Positions 9,868 through 18,450 of a DNA stretch of 64,000 nucleotides are shown here, piece by piece. Numbering within the stretch: the stretch's first letter is position 1; every line of letters starts with the position of its first letter. This stretch comes from an uncultured Opitutia bacterium. GTDB taxonomy: Bacteria > Verrucomicrobiota > Verrucomicrobiia > Opitutales > Opitutaceae. The DNA lies in NCBI GenBank assembly GCA_903859715.1, contig CAIONS010000069.1, positions 1 through 64,000 of the forward strand, given 5' to 3'. The notes beneath the pieces were generated by a model. That model was given only the letters and a program-made list of their open reading frames with translations. It made no database searches and was not told where the DNA came from. The position numbers and the translations under genes are program-made.

Positions 9868-10719
9868 CTATACTCGGTAAAAGGCCTCGGCGTTCCGGAC
9901 GTAGAGCTTGTGCAGCTCGTCCGGCGACGCGCCCTTGAGCGCCGCGTCGAGCGTGTTGACCCAGCGCGGATAGTCCGTCGCCTGTGTCGACACCGGCCAG
10001 TCACCGCCGAAAATCACCCGGTCAAACCCGAAGCAGTCGACCACGTGGTCGATGTACGGCTGCAGTTCGGCCGGCGTCCATTTCTGGAAATCCGCCTCCG
10101 TCACCAGGCCGGAAAGTTTGCACCAGACGTTCGGGAACTTCGCGAGTTCCCGCATCTCCGCCCGCCACGGGTCGAGCAGGCCGGCCTTGATGTCGGGCTT
10201 CGCGATGTGATCCATGATGAACTTCACGTTCGGACACTGACGCACGAGCTTCAGCGTGTTGGCCAGCTGCTTGTGGTTGACGCAGAGATCGAAGCTCAGC
10301 CCGTGGCGCGGCAGCAGCTGCACGCCGCGCACAAAGCCCGGCTTCAGGCAGAACTCCGGATCCGCTTCGAACTGGATGATGCGACGGATGCCCTTGATCA
10401 GCGGGTTCGATGCCAGCCGCGCCAGCTCTACTTCGACGCCATCGCCTTTCTCCAACGGCGCCCACGGCACGATACCGCGAAGACGTGGATCGGTTCGCGC
10501 GACTTCCGTCACCCAATCGGCCTCTTCCTGGAACAGCGCGAAGTCGGCCTCGCATTGGAGGAAAACCATCTTCGCCACCTGCACCGGGCCACACGCCTTG
10601 CGGTAGTCCTCAATAAGGTGGTTCTTGTTCAACATCGGCACCCCCGCGAGCCACGGATACCGCAGCCGGTCGAGGTTCCAGATGTGCAGGTGCGTATCGA
10701 CGATGGGGAACGAGGGCAT
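9868..10719 (-). CDS. Amidohydrolase 2 family (lactonase-like, TIM barrel)
   Basis: MPSFPIVDTHLHIWNLDRLRYPWL and FGFDRVIFGGDWPVSTQ motifs typical of L-fuconolactonase-like amidohydrolases. Confidence 0.88.
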   Translation of the reverse strand: MPSFPIVDTHLHIWNLDRLRYPWLAGVPMLNKNHLIEDYRKACGPVQVAKMVFLQCEADFALFQEEADWVTEVARTDPRLRGIVPWAPLEKGDGVEVELARLASNPLIKGIRRIIQFEADPEFCLKPGFVRGVQLLPRHGLSFDLCVNHKQLANTLKLVRQCPNVKFIMDHIAKPDIKAGLLDPWRAEMRELAKFPNVWCKLSGLVTEADFQKWTPAELQPYIDHVVDCFGFDRVIFGGDWPVSTQATDYPRWVNTLDAALKGASPDELHKLYVRNAEAFYRV

Positions 10720-10734
10720 GATGGGGAGGAGTAT

Positions 10735-10864
10735 GTTCGAAGGAGAAAATCCGAAATCCGAAAAAGCTCTAGCCGGAAACCGCTATCCCGACTGTCGTTC
10801 GGTAAAAGATTGTTTGTGATCGGTCGCGATTCTTTCGGATTTCGAACTTCTACCTTCGAGCTTC
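10735..10864. repeat. Intergenic inverted repeat, GAAATCCGAA family
   Basis: Left gttcgaaggagaaaatccgaaatccgaaaaagct; right tttcggatttcgaacttctaccttcgagcttc. Confidence 0.75.
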
Positions 10865-10880
10865 CGCCGCCAAGGCGGTC

Positions 10881-11840
10881 CTACTTGTTGACCTGATTCT
10901 TCAGAGACTCACCGCGCAAACCGCGGACGACCTCCTCCGCCGCTAACTGCTGCAGGCGCGGGATGCTGCTCTCGCTGTACCACGCGACATGCGAGGTCAG
11001 CAGCGCGTTCGGACAGGCGAAGAGCGGATGGTCCTTCTCGACCGGCTCTTTCTCATAAACATCCAGGCCCGCCCCCGCGATCACGCCGGCCTGCAGCGCG
11101 GCAGCCAGTGCGACGGTGTCCACCAGTGGACCGCGCGCGGTGTTCACGACGATCGCGTGCTTCTTCATCTGCTCCAGCCGCGCCGTGTTCACAAAGTGCT
11201 TCGTCTCTGCCGTGAGCGGCAAATGCAGCGAGAGGAGATCCGCCCGCGTGAACAATTGCTCGAGATCCACCTTCTCCACGCCCACCGCGGCCATCGCCTC
11301 GGTGGTGACATACGGATCGTACGCGATGCGCTTGCCGCCAAACCCCTTCATCATCTCGTGCGCCGTGCGCGCGATGCGGCCGAATCCCGCGGTCGCAAAC
11401 GTTGTTTCCCGGAGCGCCGGCATCGGCTTGTCCGGCGTGATCTTCCACGTGCCGCTGCGCAGCCGGCGGTCGATCATCGGGAGCTGGCGGGCGAGCGCCA
11501 GTGCCAGCGAAACCGCGTGTTCCGCGACTTCATGCACGCCGTAGTCCGGCACATTGCAGACCGCGATGCCCCGGGCCTTCGCGGCGGTAAGATCGACGTT
11601 GTCCACGCCGATCCCGTAGCGGATAATCACCTTGCAGCGGGTAAGTGCGGCGATGACCGCGGCATTGACCGGCGCCCACTGCACGAGGAGCGCATCCGCG
11701 TCGCGCGCCGCGGCGATGACCTCATCGGCTGTTTTGCATTGGGCAACGACGAGCTCGGCGCCAGCGGCGGCGATGGTCGTTTCCTCGTGGCGGATATTGG
11801 GGAAACCGTGATCGGTGATCAGTACGCGAAGTTTGGGCAT
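10881..11840 (-). CDS. D-isomer specific 2-hydroxyacid dehydrogenase (C-terminal-binding-protein-like)
   Basis: NAD-binding and HAIVVNTARGPLVDTVALAAAL signatures. Confidence 0.92.
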   Translation of the reverse strand: MPKLRVLITDHGFPNIRHEETTIAAAGAELVVAQCKTADEVIAAARDADALLVQWAPVNAAVIAALTRCKVIIRYGIGVDNVDLTAAKARGIAVCNVPDYGVHEVAEHAVSLALALARQLPMIDRRLRSGTWKITPDKPMPALRETTFATAGFGRIARTAHEMMKGFGGKRIAYDPYVTTEAMAAVGVEKVDLEQLFTRADLLSLHLPLTAETKHFVNTARLEQMKKHAIVVNTARGPLVDTVALAAALQAGVIAGAGLDVYEKEPVEKDHPLFACPNALLTSHVAWYSESSIPRLQQLAAEEVVRGLRGESLKNQVNK

Positions 11841-11860
11841 ATGGAAAAAGGAAATTTGGT

Positions 11861-11944
11861 TTTACACCAAGATCGCAAAGAACGCGAAGCGGTTGGGGAC
11901 AAAAATAGTCTGCCTGACTTGGCGGTCTTTGCGTCCTTCGTGTA
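11861..11944. repeat. Intergenic inverted repeat, CACGAAG/GCAAAG family
   Basis: tttacaccaagatcgcaaagaacgcgaag ... ttggcggtctttgcgtccttcgtgta. Confidence 0.75.
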
Positions 11945-11955
11945 GGAGTCTGGGC

Positions 11956-12780
11956 TCAGGCCGTGCCGGCGATCTTCGCCGTCTGGCCGAGACCCTCGGG
12001 CCCGAGGCCATTGTAGCCGCCGTCCACCGGCAGGTCGGTGCCGGTGATGAAGGACGCATCGTCGCTCAGCAAAAAAAGCACGGGACCGGCGATCTCGATC
12101 GGATGACCCATGCGCGCCAGCATATGGTACTGGCCCCAGATCGGATCGTACTTCGCGCGGTCGCCGCCCGCGGCCTTGTCGACTTCGCGCGTCCAGATCC
12201 AGCCGGGGCTGACGCTGTTGACCCGGATCTTGTACGGCACGAGGTCGAGCGCCGCGCAGCGCGTGAGCTGCGCCACCGCGCCCTTCGCCGTGTTGTAGGT
12301 CCAGCGGTTGGGCTGCGCGATCCACGCCGAGATGCTGGAAACGTTCACGATGGCGCCGCCGCCGTTTTTCTTCATCGGCTCGGCGACGAGTTGCGTGAGC
12401 TGCGCGAAGGCAAACGGCCCGACATTGAACGACCGCTCGAAATCCTCACGCGTGGCATCGAGCCCCTTCGCGATGAAGGAAAAGGCGTTGTTCACCAGAC
12501 AGTCGATCCGGCCGAGCTGCTGCACGACCTCGCCGACCAGCTTCCGGCAAAACGCCGCATCCGCCAGGTCGCCGGCGATGATCAGCGGAGAAAATCCCGC
12601 GGCGGTGAATGCCCGTCGACCCTCTTCGACATCCGCGGGCAGGCCGGTCGCGGCGACCGTCGCGCCTTCGCGCAGCAGCTCAAGGGCGATCGCGTAGCCA
12701 ATGCCGTTGGTTCCGCCGGTCACGAGGGCGACCTTGCCCTTGAACCGGCCCGTGATCGGGGTGCGGGTGGGTGAATTCAT
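11956..12780 (-). CDS. SDR family oxidoreductase
   Basis: VTGGTNGIGYAIA, YNTAKGAVAQLTR active site, FITGTDLPVDGGYNG C-terminus. Confidence 0.93.
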   Translation of the reverse strand: MNSPTRTPITGRFKGKVALVTGGTNGIGYAIALELLREGATVAATGLPADVEEGRRAFTAAGFSPLIIAGDLADAAFCRKLVGEVVQQLGRIDCLVNNAFSFIAKGLDATREDFERSFNVGPFAFAQLTQLVAEPMKKNGGGAIVNVSSISAWIAQPNRWTYNTAKGAVAQLTRCAALDLVPYKIRVNSVSPGWIWTREVDKAAGGDRAKYDPIWGQYHMLARMGHPIEIAGPVLFLLSDDASFITGTDLPVDGGYNGLGPEGLGQTAKIAGTA

Positions 12781-12849
12781 TCGGATTTGGGGTTGGGGTT
12801 TCCTGACCTCAGCTTTCGGATTTCGGGTTTCGAGCTTCGGATTTTTTGA
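12779..12849. repeat. Partial/degenerate GAAATCCGAA-family element
   Basis: ttcggatttggggttggggtttcc...tttcggatttcgggtttcgagcttcgga; only right-arm-like units. Confidence 0.55.
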
Positions 12850-12852
12850 ACA

Positions 12853-13869
12853 TCACGGACAAATCACCGCTTTGATGTCGGCGCCCTTCGCGGCGAGCAT
12901 CCGGTTGAACGCCGTCACGCCGTCCTCCAGCGGGAAACGCTGCACCCACGAGAGGGCGTCGACTTTCCCGGAGGCCATCAACTCCAGCGCCTGCGACAGC
13001 TCCTCGATCTTCGCGGCGTAGGTGCCGAGCACCTGCTTTTCCGGCAGCGTGATGTTGTAGGAATCCAGTGTGACCGTGTTCTCATGCAGTCCGATCCACA
13101 CCGTCACGCCGCCGGGCCGCAGCGCCTCAAGCGACGTTTTTTTCGTGGCCGACGCGCCCACCGCATCCACCACGAGGTCCGCGCCCTCGCCGCCCGTCGC
13201 GGCCAGGATCACCTTCGCGGCGTCCTGTTCGCGTGGATTGATCACGCCAGCCGCGCCAAGTTTCTTCGCGATGGCCAGCCGCTCGGGACTCAGGTCGGCG
13301 ACAAACACGCGCGAACCGCGCAGCACCTGCAGCGCCTGCTGGCAAAACAGCCCGATCGGGCCCGCACCGAGCACAAGGGCCGTCGTCGCCGGCAGGTGAC
13401 GCGTGAGATTCACGACATGGATGCCGTTGGCGAGCGGCTCGGCGAGCGCGGCCGCCTCCGCGGGGAGATTCTCCGGCCACGGGATCAGGCAGCGCGCAGG
13501 CACGTTGACGAATTCCGCAAACGCCCCGGGGCGGTGCATGCCGAAAATCTGCCGCTGCGCGCACAGGTGCGTGTCGCCCCGCTCGCAGCGCACGCACCGG
13601 CCGCAGGGCACCAGGGAGTTGCTGACGACGCGCGCGCCCTTTTTCCAACCGCGCACCTCCGCGCCGACCTCGGCGATCACACCGCAAAATTCGTGGCCCA
13701 TCACCAGCGGCGGCTGGCGGCGCGGGCTGTGGTTCTTGAACGTCTCGAGCTCGCTGCCGCAGAGGCCGCACGCGTCGACCTTGACGCTCACTTCATCGGG
13801 ACGCGGCGGCACGACGTCGAGGTCACGTACTTCCAGCCGGTCAAACTCGGGGTAATTCAGGACACGCAT
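12853..13869 (-). CDS. Zinc-dependent alcohol (polyol) dehydrogenase
   Basis: GHEFCGVIAEVGAEV, structural Cys cluster CGRCVRCERGDTHLC, Rossmann GAGPIGLF. Confidence 0.93.
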   Translation of the reverse strand: MRVLNYPEFDRLEVRDLDVVPPRPDEVSVKVDACGLCGSELETFKNHSPRRQPPLVMGHEFCGVIAEVGAEVRGWKKGARVVSNSLVPCGRCVRCERGDTHLCAQRQIFGMHRPGAFAEFVNVPARCLIPWPENLPAEAAALAEPLANGIHVVNLTRHLPATTALVLGAGPIGLFCQQALQVLRGSRVFVADLSPERLAIAKKLGAAGVINPREQDAAKVILAATGGEGADLVVDAVGASATKKTSLEALRPGGVTVWIGLHENTVTLDSYNITLPEKQVLGTYAAKIEELSQALELMASGKVDALSWVQRFPLEDGVTAFNRMLAAKGADIKAVICP

Positions 13870-14015
13870 GGTCGTTTGCTGGGTTGGCCCTCGGAGTGCG
13901 CGATGGCAAGGCGAAGCCGAATGAAATTTCTAGGGACCACGCCCGCAATCCACGCGGTGACACAGCCCGCACTTGTGTTTTCCCGGGAAAACATCTTTCG
14001 CGATGGGAGCTTTCC

Positions 14016-16340
14016 ATGAGTTCCACCACCCATCCCGTTGCCGTGTTGAATATCCGCCGCGTGACCTATCCCGCGAACTCCCAGCCGGTCGAGCAGACCG
14101 CCGCGGAGGAACTGGCCCGGTTTGCCGGCATCACCGCGATCCCCGCGACCCGCCCCGGCCCCGGCGTGAACGTGGCGCTCGCTTCGCGGCGCTGGGCCAA
14201 AATCAAGGGCGCGCCCGCCGAGGGCGCCTGGGTTTGGCTGCGCGTCACGGACACCGGCGCCGGCGAGATCACGGCCAACGAGCCCGCCTTCCTGTTCGCC
14301 GCGGTGCGGCTGCTGGCCAACGGCCTCAGCGACACGACCCGCGCCAAGCTCGACCGCGGTGTGCTGATCAAGGCGGCTTTCCGCATGAACCGGCCGATTT
14401 CCGACAGCTGCCTCACGCAGTACTGGCGGACCGTGCGCAACTTCGATCCCGAGCAATATATCGCCACGCTCGCCGAGAGTGGTTTCACCCACCTCGAGGT
14501 CAACGGCCTCCAGGCCCACATGCCGTACGAGGATTCCGTGCAGTCGGAATACTATTCCCAGTTCTACACCTACAGTCCCGGCTTCAACCACTTCATCGAC
14601 ACGCCGCTGACGCAGGGCATCTGGCCGGCGCATTACCTCGAGGCGAATCTCAACCATCTCAAATCTCTCGCCGGCCTCGGCCGGAAATACGGCCTGAAGC
14701 CGGGCGTGTGCATGTTCGAGCCGCGCACGCTGCCCGAGCGTTTCTTCCAACGCTACCCGACCCTCCGCGGCGCGCGCGTCGACCACCCGTTCCGCTCCCG
14801 CCTGCCGCGCTACTGCCTCGCTCAGGACCACCCGGTCACGAAGCAGCATTATCGTGCGGCGATCCAGGCGCTCCTGAAAAACGTCCCTGATCTCAGCTAC
14901 ATGTCCGTGTGGACGAATGACAGCGGCGCGGGCTTCGAGCATACCGGCTCGCTCTACGTCGGCCGCAACGGCGGACCCTACATGATCCGCGAATGGCGCA
15001 ACCACGACAAGGTCGCCCAGGCCGCCGGCGAAAGCATCGGCCGCTACCTGCGCAACCTCCAGACCGCCGCCGCCGAGCTCAACCCCGACTTCGACGTCAT
15101 CCTCCGCATCGAGCCGTTCAAGCTCGAGCAGGACCACATCAAGGCCGCCATGGGCGACCACGTCACCTGGGAGGCGCCCTCGCTGCTCGTGCGCGGCTAT
15201 CACCTGCCCTACAGCCATCCGCGCTACCCCGAGATGGGCGGCGTGGCCGGCAGCTCGCTGCAGCCGGTGCTCGATGAAAGCGAGCGCACCGTGCTCAAGG
15301 ATTCCCGCGCCCACGGCATCGATCCGCTGCTTTACTACTCGGCCGGCAGCACGGCGAATTACGAGCCCCTGATCGGCCTGCCGTATCCGCGCATGCTGCA
15401 TCGGAAACTCGCCTCGATGCGCGACATCGGCCTCCAGCGCATCAGCGCGCTCGGCGGCCTCGCCAATACCACCGCCACGCCGTATTGGCCCAACCCCGCC
15501 GTGCTCACCGCCGGCCAGTTCACGCCCAAGCTCTCCGTCGACGCGGTCCTGCTCGCGACGGCCCAGCGCTTCGTCGGCGAAAAATATGCACCCGGTCTTG
15601 TCGCCGCCTGGGACGCCTTTGAGGACGCCCTGAGCTGGCAGCCGCCCGTGCCGCTCTTCACCGGGTTCGGCTTCTGCTGGCAGCGGACCTTTGACCGCCC
15701 GTACGTGCCCGACATCGAGGCCATCCCGGAAAAGGAGCGCGCTTATTACGAACGCCATGGCTGCTTCCAGCACAACAATCCCGGGATCAATGATCTCGGC
15801 AAGGACGTGCTCTTCGACCTCGTCACCCGCGACTACGGCGCGAAGGCCTACGCGGCCTTCGACCAGAATGTTTTCCCGCGCCTCGAGAAACTCCTGGCCA
15901 AGCTGACCAGGCTCTCGGCCTCAACCGCCGGCCACGCGACGGCTCACGCCGTGTTCACCGACCTGCTGGACCGAGCCCGCGCCTATCGCGCGTGGTGCGG
16001 CTCCCTGCGCACCGTGTGCGCGTGGTGTGCGCATGTGTACGGCTACCTCGAGAGCAAGACTGCCGCGGACAAGAAGAAGCACGAGAAGCTGCTGCAGGCG
16101 GCCATCGACTTCGAACTCGCCAACACCGCCGATCTCATCGCCCTGCTCACGCAGACGAAGACCGAGGTGATGGTCCTCTCCGCCGTGGGCAACAACACCT
16201 TCTTCTACGGCGAGGATCTGCCCCAGCTCCTGCACGAGAAGATCCGGCTGATGAAGAAATACCGCCACCTGAAGCCGCGCATCGACAAGGGCATCCTCTG
16301 GCGCCCCATCCCCGGCGCCCAGTGGCCGAAGTTCGAATAA
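14016..16340 (+). CDS. Uncharacterised large protein, possible TIM-barrel glycosidase related to alpha-glucuronidase/hexosaminidase-type enzymes
   Basis: N-terminal QPVEQTAAEELARFAGI resembles the alpha-beta domain preceding GH67/GH20-like barrels; no signal peptide seen. Confidence 0.5.
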   Translation: MSSTTHPVAVLNIRRVTYPANSQPVEQTAAEELARFAGITAIPATRPGPGVNVALASRRWAKIKGAPAEGAWVWLRVTDTGAGEITANEPAFLFAAVRLLANGLSDTTRAKLDRGVLIKAAFRMNRPISDSCLTQYWRTVRNFDPEQYIATLAESGFTHLEVNGLQAHMPYEDSVQSEYYSQFYTYSPGFNHFIDTPLTQGIWPAHYLEANLNHLKSLAGLGRKYGLKPGVCMFEPRTLPERFFQRYPTLRGARVDHPFRSRLPRYCLAQDHPVTKQHYRAAIQALLKNVPDLSYMSVWTNDSGAGFEHTGSLYVGRNGGPYMIREWRNHDKVAQAAGESIGRYLRNLQTAAAELNPDFDVILRIEPFKLEQDHIKAAMGDHVTWEAPSLLVRGYHLPYSHPRYPEMGGVAGSSLQPVLDESERTVLKDSRAHGIDPLLYYSAGSTANYEPLIGLPYPRMLHRKLASMRDIGLQRISALGGLANTTATPYWPNPAVLTAGQFTPKLSVDAVLLATAQRFVGEKYAPGLVAAWDAFEDALSWQPPVPLFTGFGFCWQRTFDRPYVPDIEAIPEKERAYYERHGCFQHNNPGINDLGKDVLFDLVTRDYGAKAYAAFDQNVFPRLEKLLAKLTRLSASTAGHATAHAVFTDLLDRARAYRAWCGSLRTVCAWCAHVYGYLESKTAADKKKHEKLLQAAIDFELANTADLIALLTQTKTEVMVLSAVGNNTFFYGEDLPQLLHEKIRLMKKYRHLKPRIDKGILWRPIPGAQWPKFE

Positions 16341-16344
16341 ACTG

Positions 16345-16436
16345 ATTTCACCAAGAAGATCACAAAGCGCACGAAGCCTGACCAGGCCGTCGGCAAGTTT
16401 CTGAACTTCGTGCTCTTCGTGCCCTTTGTGGTTAAT
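16345..16436. repeat. Intergenic inverted repeat, CACGAAG family
   Basis: ttcaccaagaagatcacaaagcgcacgaag ... cttcgtgctcttcgtgccctttgtggttaat. Confidence 0.8.
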
Positions 16437-16451
16437 TTCAGATTCTGAGCC

Positions 16452-17339
16452 TTACCCACCCCGGACTTTTTTGCGGAAGTCCGACGGTGTCGTGCCCGTG
16501 ACCTGCTTGAACGCCTTCGAGAAGTGGAACTCGTCGCAGAATTCCAGTTCCTCCGCGAGTTCCTTGAACGTCCGGTCGCCGTGGTAGATCGCCGACTGGG
16601 CGCGCTCGATGCGCTTGCGCTTCTGGAACTGTCCTGGTGACACTCCCAGGCGCGCGGCGAACTGCTTCCGGAAATTCTCGTAGCTCAACCCCACTTTCTG
16701 CGCCACCGCCTGCGGCGTCGACCAGCCGCGCACCTCCGGCACCCCGAGCAGCCGCTGGCTCTCCTCCAGCCACGCGCCCCCGCTCGCTTCACGCGCATCC
16801 GTCTCCCGCAGCGCCAAGAGCGCCGCCAGCACCTCGGAAAAACGTCCCAGGGTCCGCAGCGCCGCCGCCGGTCCATGGCCCTCTTCCGGCACCACCGTCT
16901 CCTCCAGCCGCCGCGCCCAGAAGTCCACCGGTTCCGCCCGCCAGACCGGCCGCGCCGGATCCAGCAATCCGCGCTTGCGCCACAAATCGAACTGCGGGCC
17001 GGAAAAAACCAGATAAAGGTGCCGCCATGGACTGCCGGCCTTCGGCCCGTAGGCGTGCGCCAGTTCCGGAGTGATCAAAATGACGTCGCCCCCGCGCAGG
17101 TCGCGCCTCACCCCGTTCGCATCCGCGTAATACCCCTCCGCCGCCAGGATGTAGATCAACGAATAGCTTCCCAAAACACGCATGGTCTTGGGATCAATGC
17201 CGGGATTGTTCTCCAGTGCTCCCGCCAGCTGCAGGCCGCCTACAGCTGTGGACATCGGGCTTTCCAGCCAGGCCCGGGCGCGGAAATTATCCATCGAAGG
17301 CATTGACTCCCATAATTTACATGCCTTTTCCCAGTTCAA
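16452..17339 (-). CDS. AraC family transcriptional regulator
   Basis: C-terminal double HTH: VAQKVGLSYENFRKQFAARLGVSPGQFQKRKRIERA...EFCDEFHFSKAFKQVTGTTPSDFRK. Confidence 0.93.
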   Translation of the reverse strand: MNWEKACKLWESMPSMDNFRARAWLESPMSTAVGGLQLAGALENNPGIDPKTMRVLGSYSLIYILAAEGYYADANGVRRDLRGGDVILITPELAHAYGPKAGSPWRHLYLVFSGPQFDLWRKRGLLDPARPVWRAEPVDFWARRLEETVVPEEGHGPAAALRTLGRFSEVLAALLALRETDAREASGGAWLEESQRLLGVPEVRGWSTPQAVAQKVGLSYENFRKQFAARLGVSPGQFQKRKRIERAQSAIYHGDRTFKELAEELEFCDEFHFSKAFKQVTGTTPSDFRKKVRGG

Positions 17340-17377
17340 CCATTTTGTCTTTGGCCGGAAGGGTGTACCTTCAGCCC

Positions 17378-18298
17378 ATGAGCACTGCTACCCTGCCCCA
17401 GATTTACTCGTATGGCCACGCGCTCGACATGGACGACGACAAGTTCGGCCTGCTGCGCGACTCCTCCGATGCCGCCACGGATTTCGTGGAGCTGCGCCGC
17501 CGCTTCGCCGACGACGGTTACCTTTACATGAAGGGCTACCTCGATCGTGGCCAGGTGCTCGAGGCCCGCGCCAGCCTGACGGAACGCCTCGCCGCCGCCG
17601 GCGCGCTCGATCCGGATTATCCGCACACCGAGGCCATCGCCCGCAAGGATGCCGGCTATATCTTCAAGCCCGACCTCACCACCGGCAACGAGAAGGTCCA
17701 GCAGCTCCTCTATTCCGGCCGGCTCACCGACTTTTACCGCGGCTACTACGGCGAGGATATCCGCCACTATGATTTCACCTGGCTGCGCGCCATCGGTCCC
17801 GGCAAGGGCACCAACCCGCACTGCGACCTGCCTTACATGGGCCGCGGCACCCACAAGCACATGACCTGCTGGCTGCCATACGGGGACGTCTCGTTTGAAC
17901 TCGGCGGTCTCATGATCCTGGAGAATTCCTTCAAGCGGATGGATCTGCTCCAGAATTACGTCTATCGCGACGTCGACGCCTTCTGTGAAAACAAACCCGC
18001 CGAGGTCGCCAAGGTGAAGGAGGGCAAGTGGGCCTTCAGCGGCACCCTGTCCCACAATCCTCCGTCCGTGCGCAACAAGTTCGGCGGCCGCTGGCTGACG
18101 ACCGAATATGAGGCCGGCGACTTCCTTACGTTCGGCATGTTCCAGGTCCACGCGTCGCTCGACAACCGCACGGAGAACCGCCTGCGCATCTCCAGCGACA
18201 CGCGCTACCAGCGCGCCTCCGAGCCGATCGACGAACGCTGGGTCGGCGTCAACCCGCCCGCCCACGGCCCGAACGGCAAGCGCAACCTCGTCTGCTGA
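17378..18298 (+). CDS. Phytanoyl-CoA dioxygenase (PhyH) family Fe(II)/2OG oxygenase
   Basis: NPHCDLPYMGRGTHKHMTCWLPYGD (HxD) and FQVHASLDNRTENRLRISSDTRYQ (distal H and R). Confidence 0.88.
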   Translation: MSTATLPQIYSYGHALDMDDDKFGLLRDSSDAATDFVELRRRFADDGYLYMKGYLDRGQVLEARASLTERLAAAGALDPDYPHTEAIARKDAGYIFKPDLTTGNEKVQQLLYSGRLTDFYRGYYGEDIRHYDFTWLRAIGPGKGTNPHCDLPYMGRGTHKHMTCWLPYGDVSFELGGLMILENSFKRMDLLQNYVYRDVDAFCENKPAEVAKVKEGKWAFSGTLSHNPPSVRNKFGGRWLTTEYEAGDFLTFGMFQVHASLDNRTENRLRISSDTRYQRASEPIDERWVGVNPPAHGPNGKRNLVC

Positions 18299-18303
18299 GC
18301 CTT

Positions 18304-18392
18304 GTCATTCTGAGCGCAGCGAAGAATCCAGTGCGGCCCCGCCGTGAGTTTCGATAACGTCCAACTGGATTCTTCGCTGCGCTCAGAATGAC
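18304..18392. repeat. Perfect 29-bp inverted repeat (gtcattctgagcgcagcgaagaatccagt / actggattcttcgctgcgctcagaatgac), 31-nt spacer
   Basis: Arms 18304-18332 and 18364-18392 are exact reverse complements; starts 6 nt after the PhyH gene. Confidence 0.95.
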
Positions 18393-18450
18393 AGCGGTCT
18401 GAGTCAGATCCTCTTTCACTCCTCCCTTCACTTTCTCACCCCTCCGCCCC

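Noticed and set aside
13857-15773. 638 aa minus-strand ORF
   Set aside because: Antisense shadow of 14016-16340; low-complexity G/R/E/V composition
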